Source: Polyangiaceae bacterium (GTDB lineage Bacteria > Myxococcota_A > Polyangia > Polyangiales > Polyangiaceae). Taken from it: DNA of 64,000 bases. Below are positions 1 to 8,785 of this stretch, in pieces (position 1 is the first letter of the stretch; the number at the start of each line of letters is the position of its first letter). The notes beneath the pieces are model-generated. The model was not told where the DNA came from, made no database searches, and worked only from the letters and a program-made list of their open reading frames with translations. The stretch lies in contig JADJXL010000002.1 of the NCBI GenBank assembly GCA_016715885.1, forward strand, positions 186,001 to 250,000. The letters run 5' to 3'. The translations under genes were made by a program, and so were the position numbers.

Positions 1-506
1 CGCCCTGGTTCTTTGGGAAGCGGCACGAATGGCAGCGTGACTTTCGTCGTCGCCGATGTTTCGCCTTGTTCCACTGTGACGGTGGGACCTGCACCGCCGT
101 CGGGATCTGGAAGGACAAACCCAGCTTCTTCGAGAGCTCGGTATGCTTCGGTGCCGCGGTCGACTCGAAAGCCGCCGGGCATGACGATTTCGCCCTTTCC
201 GTGGACGATGGTGAGCACGAGTGTCGCAGCGTGTCCGCTGAAACCGCGCCCATGGAGCACTTCGGTCATCTTGGGCCGCGTGGCGCCGTCAGGGATGCGC
301 TCGGTGCACGAAGCCGGCGCGGGCTGGCTGGTGGCCGGCGCGTTCCCAGCATCCAGCGCAGGTCCGGCGTCCAGCGCGTCCCCAGCGTCCAGCACGCTGT
401 CCGCATCAACGGCGCTCGCCGCATCCGGAACGTCTTGGGCGATGGATGGCCGAACGACGAATGATGCGGTAGCGGCCGCAAGGAAGAAGGCGAGTCGGGT
501 GTTCAC
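1..506 (-). CDS. Secreted protein in BatD-like position, 3' end outside window
   Basis: The 3' part lies beyond the left window edge; about 168 codons are visible. The GTG start shares GTGA with the stop of the DUF58 gene, so the two are translationally coupled. Residues 1-22 form a Sec signal peptide with a likely cut after SIA (before QDV). An Ala/Asp-rich low-complexity stretch follows (repeated LDAGxA units) and then a region likely to be beta-rich. Third place after MoxR and DUF58 is where BatD-type or other membrane-anchored partners usually sit, so a cell-envelope role in that system is inferred. No domain can be named from the visible part. Confidence 0.7.
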   Translation of the reverse strand, partial: MNTRLAFFLAAATASFVVRPSIAQDVPDAASAVDADSVLDAGDALDAGPALDAGNAPATSQPAPASCTERIPDGATRPKMTEVLHGRGFSGHAATLVLTIVHGKGEIVMPGGFRVDRGTEAYRALEEAGFVLPDPDGGAGPTVTVEQGETSATTKVTLPFVPLPKEPG

Positions 507-1603
507 CGTCGCATCCTCCTCGTGCGTTTTGCAAAGAGTTTCCGTAGCGGCTCGACGTAGTTGCCGTCGGTTCGAATGGTGACGGTGTCGAGGGCCAGTT
601 TCTTGAAGAGTTTGTCCCGTTCGACCTGATGCGCGCGCATGAGCGCCGCGTAGCGTTCGCGCACGTTGCGATCCGACGTGTCGACGACGACCTCTTCCCC
701 CGTCTCCAAATCCTCGAACGTCGCAAGACCCACGTCGGGCATTTCCGTGTCACGCACGTCTTCGAGCACCACCGGGATGACGTCGTGTTTGCTTGCTGCA
801 AGGGCGAGCGCTCGTTCGTAGCCGCGATCGAAAAAGTCGCTGACGACGAACGCTACGCTCTTGCGCTTTTGCACTTTGCAGAGCGTTTCGAGCGCCACCT
901 TGAGGTTCGTCCCGGAACGCGCTGGTTCGTGCCCCAAGATTTCGCGGATGACCCGCATCACGTGCTTCTCGCCTTTCTTCGGCGGCACGATCGCTTCGAC
1001 GACGTCCGTTGCGAGGAGCAACCCCACACGGTCGTTGTTGCGAATGGCGCTGAACGCGCACAAGGCACAAATCTCGGCAGCTACCGTGGCCTTCGACGAA
1101 CGACGCGTCCCGAAGTGCTCGCTCTCGGACAAATCCACGACGAGCATCACGGTCATCTCGCGCTCTTCGACGAACACCTTCACGAACGGCTCGTTCATGC
1201 GCGCCGATACGTTCCAGTCGATCCAGCGCACGTCGTCACCCGGCAGGTAAGCGCGCACTTCACGAAAGCTCAGACCTTGGCCGCGAAAAACCGACGAGTA
1301 CGTCCCCGAAAGTTGTTCGTTCGCCAAATGGCTCGTCTTGATCTCGATCGCCCGCAATCGTTTCAGTAGCTCCGCCGTGGCGGGCTTCGTATCGCGAGGC
1401 TTACGAGATTCGTCGCTACGAGGTTTGGCCTGGCGAGGTTTGTCCCGACGCTCTTCCCGCGTCGAAGCTGCTGGTTTGTCCGGGGAAAAGAACGAGAGCA
1501 ACCGCGACAAAAAGCTCGGCTCGGGAGCCTTTGCTTTGCGCTTCTTGCCCCCTTTGCCCTTGCTGGGAAGGGGCGCCGATGAAGGATCGCGAGGGCGCTT
1601 CAC
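503..1603 (-). CDS. DUF58 domain protein (MoxR partner)
   Basis: 366 aa. A basic, Lys/Arg/Ser/Pro-rich N-terminal extension (residues 1-75) precedes a DUF58 domain with its signature YLPGDDVRWIDWNVSAR at about 119-135. Just after it comes a vWA-like strand, MLVVDLSES (about 153-161), containing a DxSxS metal-site motif. The GTG start (1603-1601) overlaps the moxR stop as GTGA. A longer reading frame exists upstream, but it runs antisense-like through moxR and is rejected. DUF58 proteins are known partners of MoxR AAA+ ATPases, often in envelope stress or protein-complex maturation. Here the order is moxR-DUF58-secreted protein, all on the minus strand. Confidence 0.93.
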   Translation of the reverse strand: MKRPRDPSSAPLPSKGKGGKKRKAKAPEPSFLSRLLSFFSPDKPAASTREERRDKPRQAKPRSDESRKPRDTKPATAELLKRLRAIEIKTSHLANEQLSGTYSSVFRGQGLSFREVRAYLPGDDVRWIDWNVSARMNEPFVKVFVEEREMTVMLVVDLSESEHFGTRRSSKATVAAEICALCAFSAIRNNDRVGLLLATDVVEAIVPPKKGEKHVMRVIREILGHEPARSGTNLKVALETLCKVQKRKSVAFVVSDFFDRGYERALALAASKHDVIPVVLEDVRDTEMPDVGLATFEDLETGEEVVVDTSDRNVRERYAALMRAHQVERDKLFKKLALDTVTIRTDGNYVEPLRKLFAKRTRRMRR

Positions 1604-2586
1604 GGCACCTCGATCACCTCGAACACCCGACGTACGACCTGCTCGGTCGTCACTTCCTCGGCTTCGGCTTCGTACGTGAGCACGATGCGGTGACGAAGGA
1701 CATCGGGGCCGACAGCTTTGACGTCTTCGGGGGTGACGTATCCGCGGTGGCGTAGGAAAGCGTGCGCGCGGGCGGCGAGGGCAAGCGAAATGGACGCGCG
1801 CGGGCTCGCGCCGTATTCGATGAGACTCGCAAGATCCTTCATGCCCTTTTGACTGGGCTCTCGCGTCGCGAAGACGACATCGACGATGTAGTCCTTGACG
1901 CGATCGTCCATGTACACGTCGCGCACGACCTTGCGAGCCGTCACCAACGTTTCGGGCTCGATGATCTTGTTCGCGTGCGCTTCGACGAGTCCCGTCGTGC
2001 GATCGATGATCTGCCGTTCTTCGGCACGCGACGGGTAGCTGACCTTGACCATGAGCATGAAGCGATCGACCTGCGCTTCGGGCAAGCGGTACGTGCCCTC
2101 CTGCTCGATGGGGTTCTGCGTGGCCATCACGATGAACGGATCGGGCAGCTTGTAGCTTTGGTCGCCGATCGTGACCTGGCGTTCCTGCATCGCTTCGAGC
2201 AGCGCGCTTTGCACCTTGGCCGGCGCGCGGTTGATCTCGTCGGCGAGAACGAGGTTGGCGAAGATGGGGCCGAGCTTCGAGGAAAACTCGCCCTTCTGAT
2301 GGTTGTAGATGACCGTGCCGATCACGTCGGCGGGCAAGAGATCGGGCGTGAACTGAACGCGCGAAAACTTGGCGTGGATCGCGTCGCAAAGGGTGCGGAC
2401 GGTGAGCGTCTTGGCAAGACCCGGGACGCCTTCGAGGAGGATGTGCCCACCGGTCAAGAGGCCGATGAGGATCCGCTCCAGCATGTAGGTTTGTCCAACG
2501 ATAACCTTGCCGACTTCGCCGGTGAGGTTCTCGATGAAGGCGCTTTCTTTCGCGACGAGTTCGTTGAGGGCTCGGACGTCGTGCAT
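1600..2586 (-). CDS. MoxR family AAA+ ATPase
   Basis: 328 aa, full length for MoxR proteins. The Walker A-type loop GVPGLAKT and the Walker B LVLADEIN are visible, followed by the conserved MATQNPIEQEGTYRLPEAQ sensor region. The C-terminal lid domain carries YGASPRASI. I chose ATG 2586 (MHDVRALNEL); a GTG at 2649 would add 21 atypical residues. MoxR ATPases act as chaperones for vWA/DUF58 proteins, and here the DUF58 gene starts inside the moxR stop codon. The small beta-rich gene at 2750-3067 is the next gene upstream on the same strand. Confidence 0.93.
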   Translation of the reverse strand: MHDVRALNELVAKESAFIENLTGEVGKVIVGQTYMLERILIGLLTGGHILLEGVPGLAKTLTVRTLCDAIHAKFSRVQFTPDLLPADVIGTVIYNHQKGEFSSKLGPIFANLVLADEINRAPAKVQSALLEAMQERQVTIGDQSYKLPDPFIVMATQNPIEQEGTYRLPEAQVDRFMLMVKVSYPSRAEERQIIDRTTGLVEAHANKIIEPETLVTARKVVRDVYMDDRVKDYIVDVVFATREPSQKGMKDLASLIEYGASPRASISLALAARAHAFLRHRGYVTPEDVKAVGPDVLRHRIVLTYEAEAEEVTTEQVVRRVFEVIEVP

Positions 2587-2749
2587 GGGATGATCGAGCA
2601 GCAGGGTTTTATGCCGAGGGTTTCCGCGTCGCGTTGCGGAACGACGCACATGGCAACTCGGGGCGCTCAGACAGTTGCGCCGCGAGACTTATTCCCAAGT
2701 CGGCAGGTTGCAAGCCCCGAGAGGGCATTCCGGCGGAAACCTTCTGAGC

Positions 2750-3067
2750 TCAAACGGCAGGAAGGACGTTCAGGTGCGCCGTGCCGCTTTGTTTCCCGTA
2801 GAGCTGCTTGATTTCGATCTTGTACGCACCGATGGCCGATGCCGTGAACTCCACGGGTGGGGCGCTTTGAGGTCTGCCCGTCGGCAATTCACGCAAGATC
2901 CGCTCGACGATCACCTTGCCAGAAGGAGATTTGATCTTGACGTTGAAGGGCGGATCCGCATCGTCCTCCGCGCGGAAGACGAGCTTGATGACGTCACCCA
3001 GTCGAGCGGGCTCGGTCTTGCAGATGGCCTCGATTTCCCCGACGGTGTCGGTGATGGTTCGGGACAC
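2750..3067 (-). CDS. Small beta-rich hypothetical protein
   Basis: 105 aa with GTG start at 3067; an in-frame stop lies a few codons upstream. There is no signal peptide or membrane segment. The sequence alternates hydrophobic residues as in a beta-sandwich and contains SGKVIVERILRELP and FTASAIGAYKIEIKQL. The same two motifs recur in the 127-aa protein at 60789-61172, so the two are paralogues. It lies upstream of moxR-DUF58 on the same strand and may be cotranscribed with them. Function unknown. Confidence 0.75.
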   Translation of the reverse strand: MSRTITDTVGEIEAICKTEPARLGDVIKLVFRAEDDADPPFNVKIKSPSGKVIVERILRELPTGRPQSAPPVEFTASAIGAYKIEIKQLYGKQSGTAHLNVLPAV

Positions 3068-3208
3068 GTAGATGCTCGTTCACTGTCCGCATATGCCCGA
3101 TGAGGTTGGGCAGCGGATGGGTCGCATTTTATGCACGAAGGCGCAGCGTGGGCGAGTTTGCCGCGAAACGTGACCTTTTCGGCTGAAATCGCCCACGTTC
3201 CGTCATTC

Positions 3209-4717
3209 TCACCGGGCGCTGTCCGCCCCTCGACGCCAGCGAAGCCGAGGTTGACGCGCAGCCCGCGCCTCGTCGAGACGTCCGACGACGGTGCTGTGCG
3301 GAGCGCCCTTGACGAGCGCCGGATCCTCGTGCGCTTCCCGCGCGATCGCCTTCATCGCATCGATGAACTCGTCGAGCGTTTCCTTCGTCTCCGTCTCTGT
3401 CGGCTCGATCATGAGCGCGCCGGGAACGACGAGCGGGAAGTACACCGTCGGCGCGTGAAAGCCGTAGTCGAGCAGCCGCTTGCCGATGTCGAGCGTCTTG
3501 ACGCCAGTCGCCTTCTCGATGTCGACATCGGACAGCACGACCTCGTGCATGCACGGCTCGGGTACGGGCGCGGCATACGAGTCCTTGAGTTTGGCCCAGA
3601 GATACCGCGCATTGAGCACCGCGAGCGTACTAGCCATTTTGAGTCCCTCGGCACCCATCTCGCGCAGGTACGTGTACGCGCGGATGAACATGCCGAAGTT
3701 GCCGTTGAACGCGCGCACGCGCCCAATCGACTGCGGCCTGTCGTAGTCCAGCGCGAACGCTCCGTCGCTTCGTCGAACGACGACGGGAGCCGGTTGGAAA
3801 GGCTCGAGATGTTTCTTGAAGCAGACGGGGCCCGATCCTGGACCGCCACCACCGTGAGGCGTGGTGAACGTCTTGTGCAGGTTGATGTGAATCACGTCGA
3901 CGCCGATGTCGCCGGGCCTTGCGTGACCCATGATCGCGTTCGTGTTCGCGCCGTCGCCGTACACCAAACCCCCGCGCGAATGGATGAGCTCGATGATCTC
4001 GGGCAGGTGCTTTTCGTAGACGCCGAGCGTGTTCGGATTCGTGATCATGAACGCGCAAACGTCGTCCGCACCTTCTCGTTCGATCGCGGCGGCGATCTCT
4101 TGCGGCGTCACGACACCGCTCGGGTTCTTGTCGATCTTGACCGCGACGAGTCCATTCAGCGTGCACGAAGCGGGGTTTGTCCCGTGCGCACTTTCGGGGA
4201 TGAAGACCTTCTTGGGGCTTCGTCCTTTGGCCTCGTGGTAGGCGCGGATCATCATGAGCCCCGTGAGCTCGCCTTGCGCGCCTGCTGAAGGCTGAAGCGA
4301 GCAGTCGTCCATGCCGCTCACTTCGGAGAGCATCTGCGCGACGTGCCACATGACCTCGAGGCTGCCTTGTGCGAGCTCGTCCGGTGTTTCCGGATGCATC
4401 CTGGCAAAACCCGGAATACGCGCGGCCCATTCGTTGATCTTCGGGTTGTACTTCATGGTGCACGACCCGAGCGGATAGAGCTGCGAGTCGATGCAGAAGT
4501 TCCACTGCGACAAACGAACGAAGTGCCGGAACGCTTCGGGTTCGCTGACCTCGGGAAGACCAGCGGGCTCGCTGCGTGCGAGTTGTCCGAAGAGTTTGCT
4601 CGGGTCGGCTTCAGGAACATCGAGCGGCGCGAGCGAACCGCCAAAACGATTCGCCGCGCCACGTTCGAAAATCGGCGGTTCGCGGAACTTGGTGCCTCGA
4701 GGTTGTGGCTGCGTCAT
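3209..4717 (-). CDS. gcvPB: Glycine dehydrogenase (decarboxylating) subunit 2
   Basis: 502 aa, normal for the split P-protein beta subunit. This PLP enzyme decarboxylates glycine and passes the aminomethyl group to lipoyl GcvH. Conserved features seen include YPLGSCTMKYNPK (81-93), LQPSAGAQGE (141-150), SAHGTNP, and the PLP-lysine loop HINLHKTFTTPHGG with Lys282. I start at ATG 4717, 5 bp after the stop of the upstream lipoprotein gene; a longer frame would overlap that gene. GcvPA, GcvT and GcvH are not encoded in the window. The last 20 or so residues are Arg/Ala-rich and probably unstructured. Confidence 0.96.
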   Translation of the reverse strand: MTQPQPRGTKFREPPIFERGAANRFGGSLAPLDVPEADPSKLFGQLARSEPAGLPEVSEPEAFRHFVRLSQWNFCIDSQLYPLGSCTMKYNPKINEWAARIPGFARMHPETPDELAQGSLEVMWHVAQMLSEVSGMDDCSLQPSAGAQGELTGLMMIRAYHEAKGRSPKKVFIPESAHGTNPASCTLNGLVAVKIDKNPSGVVTPQEIAAAIEREGADDVCAFMITNPNTLGVYEKHLPEIIELIHSRGGLVYGDGANTNAIMGHARPGDIGVDVIHINLHKTFTTPHGGGGPGSGPVCFKKHLEPFQPAPVVVRRSDGAFALDYDRPQSIGRVRAFNGNFGMFIRAYTYLREMGAEGLKMASTLAVLNARYLWAKLKDSYAAPVPEPCMHEVVLSDVDIEKATGVKTLDIGKRLLDYGFHAPTVYFPLVVPGALMIEPTETETKETLDEFIDAMKAIAREAHEDPALVKGAPHSTVVGRLDEARAARQPRLRWRRGADSAR

Positions 4718-4722
4718 GTGCC

Positions 4723-5301
4723 TCAGTTGGGAGATGTCGGTTCTTCCGGATTGCCCTGTTCGGTGTTTTCGCCGTCCCACTCGCCGCCGCCGACTTCGGC
4801 TGCGCCGTTGCCGCCAATCGAATCGAGGTCCGGCTTGACGTTGCGCTGCTTGACGGCCTCCCAGGTGTAACCGACCTCGTCCTTGCCGAAGCCCGTTTCC
4901 CCCGCGAACGTGTCGTCGACGTTCTCACCCGGTGGTCGCTTGTACTTGAAGTAGCCGCGTCCGGTCTTCGTCGCGTTGGGACCGACGAGATCGACGACAT
5001 GCTCGGTCCACTCGAACTTGAGCACGTCACCCGTCGCTTCGCCTTTCAACTGCCCCCATCGATCCTTGTGCGGCCGAATCCACTTGCCTACGACGGCATT
5101 GCCGTCTTGTACGATGTGCAGATAGCCGTACAGCTCGCTGTACCACACGCCGGTCCACGTGCCGTCTTGCGGCATCTCGCCCGGCGTGACGCTCGCGGTC
5201 TTTCCACCGCTTGCTCCACCTGAACAAGCCATTGGAGAAAGCGGCGTGCCCACGAGCGCCATCGCCGCCAGGACAAACCATAGGGAACGCTTAGGTTTCA
5301 T
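4723..5301 (-). CDS. Lipoprotein, hypothetical
   Basis: 192 aa. The N-terminus has basic residues, a hydrophobic core and a lipobox-like end (SPMACSGG, Cys26), predicting lipidation. The middle is Trp/Tyr-rich, alternates like a beta-barrel or lipocalin-type fold (GTWTGVWYSELYGYLHI, VVGKWIR) and resembles proteins with repeated 'W..G.W' strands. The C-terminus is acidic and Gly/Asn-rich. It ends 5 bp before gcvPB, so the two are probably one transcript, though no functional link to glycine cleavage is apparent. I do not recognise a named family. Confidence 0.75.
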   Translation of the reverse strand: MKPKRSLWFVLAAMALVGTPLSPMACSGGASGGKTASVTPGEMPQDGTWTGVWYSELYGYLHIVQDGNAVVGKWIRPHKDRWGQLKGEATGDVLKFEWTEHVVDLVGPNATKTGRGYFKYKRPPGENVDDTFAGETGFGKDEVGYTWEAVKQRNVKPDLDSIGGNGAAEVGGGEWDGENTEQGNPEEPTSPN

Positions 5302-5566
5302 GGGGCGGGGAGCCTAGCAGGTTGTGGCGAAACCGTCGCGCGTGCCTGAAGGGTCAGATGTCGTGGCGAGCAAGCGAGATAGGCAGTCGCAAACCGCAAG
5401 ACGGCCCGGTGTGACTGGAAACACCGACTCGTCTTGTCGTCTCCGGTTGCGGTCAGAGGCACTGTGAGCCTACCGTACGGAAGCAAGCCATGGAGATCGC
5501 GCTGTGCCAAGGAGGCGACAAACCACGTCTCGCGCGGTGCTTTGGTAGGCCAAGTCGGACGCACGC

Positions 5567-6532
5567 ATGAACGGAAACCTGAAGAAGCTCCTCAATCATA
5601 CCGACGAGGTGGCAACCTTCGGGCTTTCGGCTGCGACCAAGAAGGTAGGCGCCACTGTCCTGGTGAAGGTGAAGGCGCAAGATGCGCTGCGCCTCGAAGG
5701 CGCGGGCCTTTCACCCGACATCGTACAATTCGGATCTCGCGCAGTTTTCGACTTCGTCGCGATCGATCACGAACGTGTGCCGCTCTTCGTCGTGCAGTTC
5801 GAGTCGACGTCGCACATGACCGATCTGCCATCGGCGAAGGAACAACACGAAAACGAGCTTTGCCGAAAGTTGCTCCTACCGCTCGTCCGTTTGCACGCGC
5901 TGCACCTATCGAAGAAGCACCTCAGCAGCGATATCGCCGGCATGCTTCTCGAAACCTTCCTGATTGCCAAAGGCATCATTTCCCCAAACCCCGCTGCCGC
6001 CGCCGACAAACATCGTTCCATGCGCGGCACCGACCTCGAATCGACCGGGCCGCTTTCGATGCTGTCTTCAGGGCCCCTTTCCACCACATCGACAGGACCT
6101 TTGTCCCTTGGCCCGATGTCCGTCGCACCTACGTCTGCCGCGAATTCCGAACGCGGACCGATGCCAGGACCGTTCGCCGACGTGCGCAAGAGCATCCGCC
6201 GCGTCTATGACGCCGGAAAGTGCCGAAGCCCCATTCCGTCGTCGCTCATGGGAGTCGACTTGATTGGCACTCACCACGCCGTGGGATTTCTTCGCATCAC
6301 CGACGAGAACGTCGCCTGTTCACGCATTGCCCTGCGTGCCCAGTTGTTCCCTACGTCGATCCCCGAGCTCGTAGAAGAAATCTTGATTCACGAGCTCTAT
6401 CACGAGCTACTCGAGGTCATTCGAGGCCGAGGTCGAAGCGTCACACGCGCCGAGCTTGGCGCGACGATCTCGACGTTTCGCATGCGGTACAAGGTCAAGG
6501 GGACGCCAGCGAGCGTACCCCCGGCGACCTGA
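5567..6532 (+). CDS. DUF2726-like domain protein
   Basis: 321 aa, no signal peptide. Residues 15-120 resemble the DUF2726 fold, a nuclease-related domain found next to helicases and topoisomerases: FDFVAIDHERVPLFVVQFE is followed by conserved acidic/basic positions (KEQHENELCRKLLLPLVRL). A low-complexity linker with repeated TGPLS / SGPLS units spans about 155-190. The C-terminal part contains HELYHELLEVIRGRG, an HExxH-like helix, but with nothing else that supports a peptidase. It is divergent from the lipoprotein gene across a 265-bp gap (5302-5566) in which I see no further gene. Nuclease activity is only an inference. Confidence 0.7.
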   Translation: MNGNLKKLLNHTDEVATFGLSAATKKVGATVLVKVKAQDALRLEGAGLSPDIVQFGSRAVFDFVAIDHERVPLFVVQFESTSHMTDLPSAKEQHENELCRKLLLPLVRLHALHLSKKHLSSDIAGMLLETFLIAKGIISPNPAAAADKHRSMRGTDLESTGPLSMLSSGPLSTTSTGPLSLGPMSVAPTSAANSERGPMPGPFADVRKSIRRVYDAGKCRSPIPSSLMGVDLIGTHHAVGFLRITDENVACSRIALRAQLFPTSIPELVEEILIHELYHELLEVIRGRGRSVTRAELGATISTFRMRYKVKGTPASVPPAT

Positions 6533-6626
6533 CGCCTCAGCCTCATCGAACCAACAATTCACAACGATCTCCCGGCATGCATGACGCTGCGTTACGCTCG
6601 CAAGCCCACGCACGTCCGGAGTTGCC

Positions 6627-7406
6627 ATGTATTCTAGACTGTTTGCCATCGTCACGGGTTTGTCGATCGCGTTCGTCACTTCGAACGCAAGTGCGCACGC
6701 GCTGCTGATGAATCCGCCCCCGCTCACGAGCGACGACAACGCCAAGAGTGGGCCGTGCGGATGTTTCTTCGGCGCAGGACCGGAAGATCCCAACGAAGAC
6801 GCGACCGCGTCAGCGTGCCCGGCGGACTACAAGTCGACGCCACTCGTTGCGGGATCGAAGCTGCAAGTCACGTGGAAAGAAACGGTCAATCACACGGGGA
6901 AGTTCCGCATTTCTCTGTCGACCAAACCCATCAACTTGGTGACGCGCGCCGATCTCGATGGCGCCGTGCTGTACGAAGGTGACGACACGAATGGTGTGAA
7001 CGGTGGACTCATCAGCACGACGATCACCGTGCCCGACACGCCGTGCACGAACTGCGTCATTCAGCTCAGGCAGTTCATGGCCGGCGCGTCCAAGCCTTAC
7101 TATTACTCGTGCGCAGCGATCGACATCGAGAGCCCCAGCGGCAGTTCGTCGTCGAGCAGCGGCGGTGCTTCATCGTCGTCGGGTGGTGGCGGCATGGGCG
7201 GAGCTGGAGGCACTGGCGGAACCGGCGGCACCGACGAGGACTTCGTGATCGGTGCGGGTCCAGCGCCCATTCCGGCCACGCAAGTGCCAGGGGCGTGTCA
7301 CGCAAGCGCATCGAACGTCGGCTCGTCGACGTCGTCATGGGCGACGCTCGCAGGACTGTTTGTCTTGACAATGTGGCGCAGGTCGCGATGTCGCGCGCAG
7401 GCGTGA
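6627..7406 (+). CDS. LPMO-like secreted protein (SCE4755-type)
   Basis: 259 aa. The signal peptide ends ASA|HALLMNPPP, so the mature protein would begin with His24. Lytic polysaccharide monooxygenases use exactly this N-terminal His, with a second internal His, as a copper 'histidine brace'; His89 (VNHTGKFRISL) is a candidate partner. Paired Cys residues (GPCGCFF, CTNC) suggest disulfides. A Ser/Gly linker (SSSSSSGG..GGAGGTGGTGG, about 165-203) leads to a C-terminal hydrophobic segment followed by RRSRCR, a likely surface-sorting tail. Polysaccharide monooxygenase activity is inferred from these features. It is convergent with hemL. Confidence 0.8.
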   Translation: MYSRLFAIVTGLSIAFVTSNASAHALLMNPPPLTSDDNAKSGPCGCFFGAGPEDPNEDATASACPADYKSTPLVAGSKLQVTWKETVNHTGKFRISLSTKPINLVTRADLDGAVLYEGDDTNGVNGGLISTTITVPDTPCTNCVIQLRQFMAGASKPYYYSCAAIDIESPSGSSSSSSGGASSSSGGGGMGGAGGTGGTGGTDEDFVIGAGPAPIPATQVPGACHASASNVGSSTSSWATLAGLFVLTMWRRSRCRAQA

Positions 7407-7416
7407 GGGTTCTTTT

Positions 7417-8691
7417 TCAGCCGAGCGCAGCTTTCGCCGCATCGACGGTGCGAACGATGTCTGCTTCGGTGTGTGCAGCCGAGACAAACGCTGCTTCGTA
7501 TTGGGACGGCGGCCAATAGATCCCACGCGCGAGTAGACCCGCATGCCATGACGCAAATCGCTTCGTGTCCGACCGAGCTGCGTCTTGCCAAGAGCGTACG
7601 GGACCTTCCGCAAAAAACAGCGTGATCATGGATCCCACGCGCTGCACCGTGGCGGTGACGCCCGCGGCTTTGGTTGCTTCCGACAAACCGGCTTCGAGCA
7701 TGGCACCGAGCTTCTCGAGTTTGTCATACACGTCCGGTGTCAGGCGCTCGAGCGTGGCGAGTCCTGCAGCGACCGCAACGGGATTGCCGCTCAACGTGCC
7801 GGCTTGATAGACCGGACCGAGCGGTGCAACGACACTCATCACGTCGTCACGACCACCATAAGCGGCGAGCGGCATGCCGCCTCCGATGACTTTGCCGAGC
7901 GTCGTGAGGTCGGGCCGCAAGCCGAATCGTTCCTGTGCGCCTCCGCGTGCGAGGCGACAGCCGGTCATGACTTCGTCGAAAATCGAGAGCGCACCGCTGT
8001 TGCGACAAACCTCGATGATTGTCTCGAGAAACCCGGGGATTGGAGGGACGCACCCCATGTTTCCCACGACGGGCTCGACGATGACGGCCGCGATCTCGTG
8101 ACCACGTTTGCTGAACAGTTCTCGCAGCGCTGCGATGTCGTTGAATGGGAGCGTGAGGGTCGTTTTCGCGGTGCCTTCGGGGACGCCGCCCGAATCGGGG
8201 ACGCCGAACGTGGCGAGGCCGCTTCCTGCTTTGACGAGCAAGTGATCGGCGTGCCCGTGGTAGCACCCCTCGAACTTGACGATCACATCGCGACCAGTTT
8301 TTCCGCGTGCGACGCGAATCGCGCTCATCGTTGCTTCGGTGCCGCTCGAGACGCAGCGCAGCTTGTCGATGCTCGGATAGATCGACTTGATCAATTCGGC
8401 AAAACGCACTTCACGCGCCGTGGGGGCACCGAAGGACAAACCCCCTTCGGCCGCACTCTTGACGGCCGCAACGACATCGGGATGCGCATGTCCGAGGAGC
8501 GCGGGGCCCCATGAACCGACGTAATCGACGTACGCGGTGCCGTCTTCGCCGTACACCGTGGCTCCGGATGCGCGAGCGATGAACACGGGGTTGCCGCCAA
8601 CGGCGCGAAAGGCGCGAACGGGACTGTTGACGCCGCCGGGAATGACGGCGCGAGCGCGATCGAAGAGACTTTGCGAGATTGAGTCGGACAT
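7417..8691 (-). CDS. hemL: Glutamate-1-semialdehyde 2,1-aminomutase
   Basis: 424 aa, standard length. The enzyme converts glutamate-1-semialdehyde to 5-aminolevulinate in the C5 tetrapyrrole pathway. Landmarks include PGGVNSPVRAF near the N-terminus, VSSGTEATMSAIR, YHGHADHLLVKAGSG, FDEVMTG and the PLP lysine loop TTLGKVIGGGMPLAAYGG (Lys267). The gene is divergent from the penicillin acylase gene (94-bp gap) and ends 10 bp from the LPMO-like gene. No other heme gene is in the window. Confidence 0.97.
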   Translation of the reverse strand: MSDSISQSLFDRARAVIPGGVNSPVRAFRAVGGNPVFIARASGATVYGEDGTAYVDYVGSWGPALLGHAHPDVVAAVKSAAEGGLSFGAPTAREVRFAELIKSIYPSIDKLRCVSSGTEATMSAIRVARGKTGRDVIVKFEGCYHGHADHLLVKAGSGLATFGVPDSGGVPEGTAKTTLTLPFNDIAALRELFSKRGHEIAAVIVEPVVGNMGCVPPIPGFLETIIEVCRNSGALSIFDEVMTGCRLARGGAQERFGLRPDLTTLGKVIGGGMPLAAYGGRDDVMSVVAPLGPVYQAGTLSGNPVAVAAGLATLERLTPDVYDKLEKLGAMLEAGLSEATKAAGVTATVQRVGSMITLFFAEGPVRSWQDAARSDTKRFASWHAGLLARGIYWPPSQYEAAFVSAAHTEADIVRTVDAAKAALG

Positions 8692-8785
8692 GGTGGTCCG
8701 TGACTATGCGCGGATGCTGCCGAGCGGCAAGGGGCGTCGTGGCTGGGTGCTTTACTTCCCAACAGCACCCGTCCACCATGCCTTC

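Noticed and set aside
1762..2811. 349-codon plus-strand frame opposite moxR
   Set aside because: Antisense of conserved AAA+ motifs.
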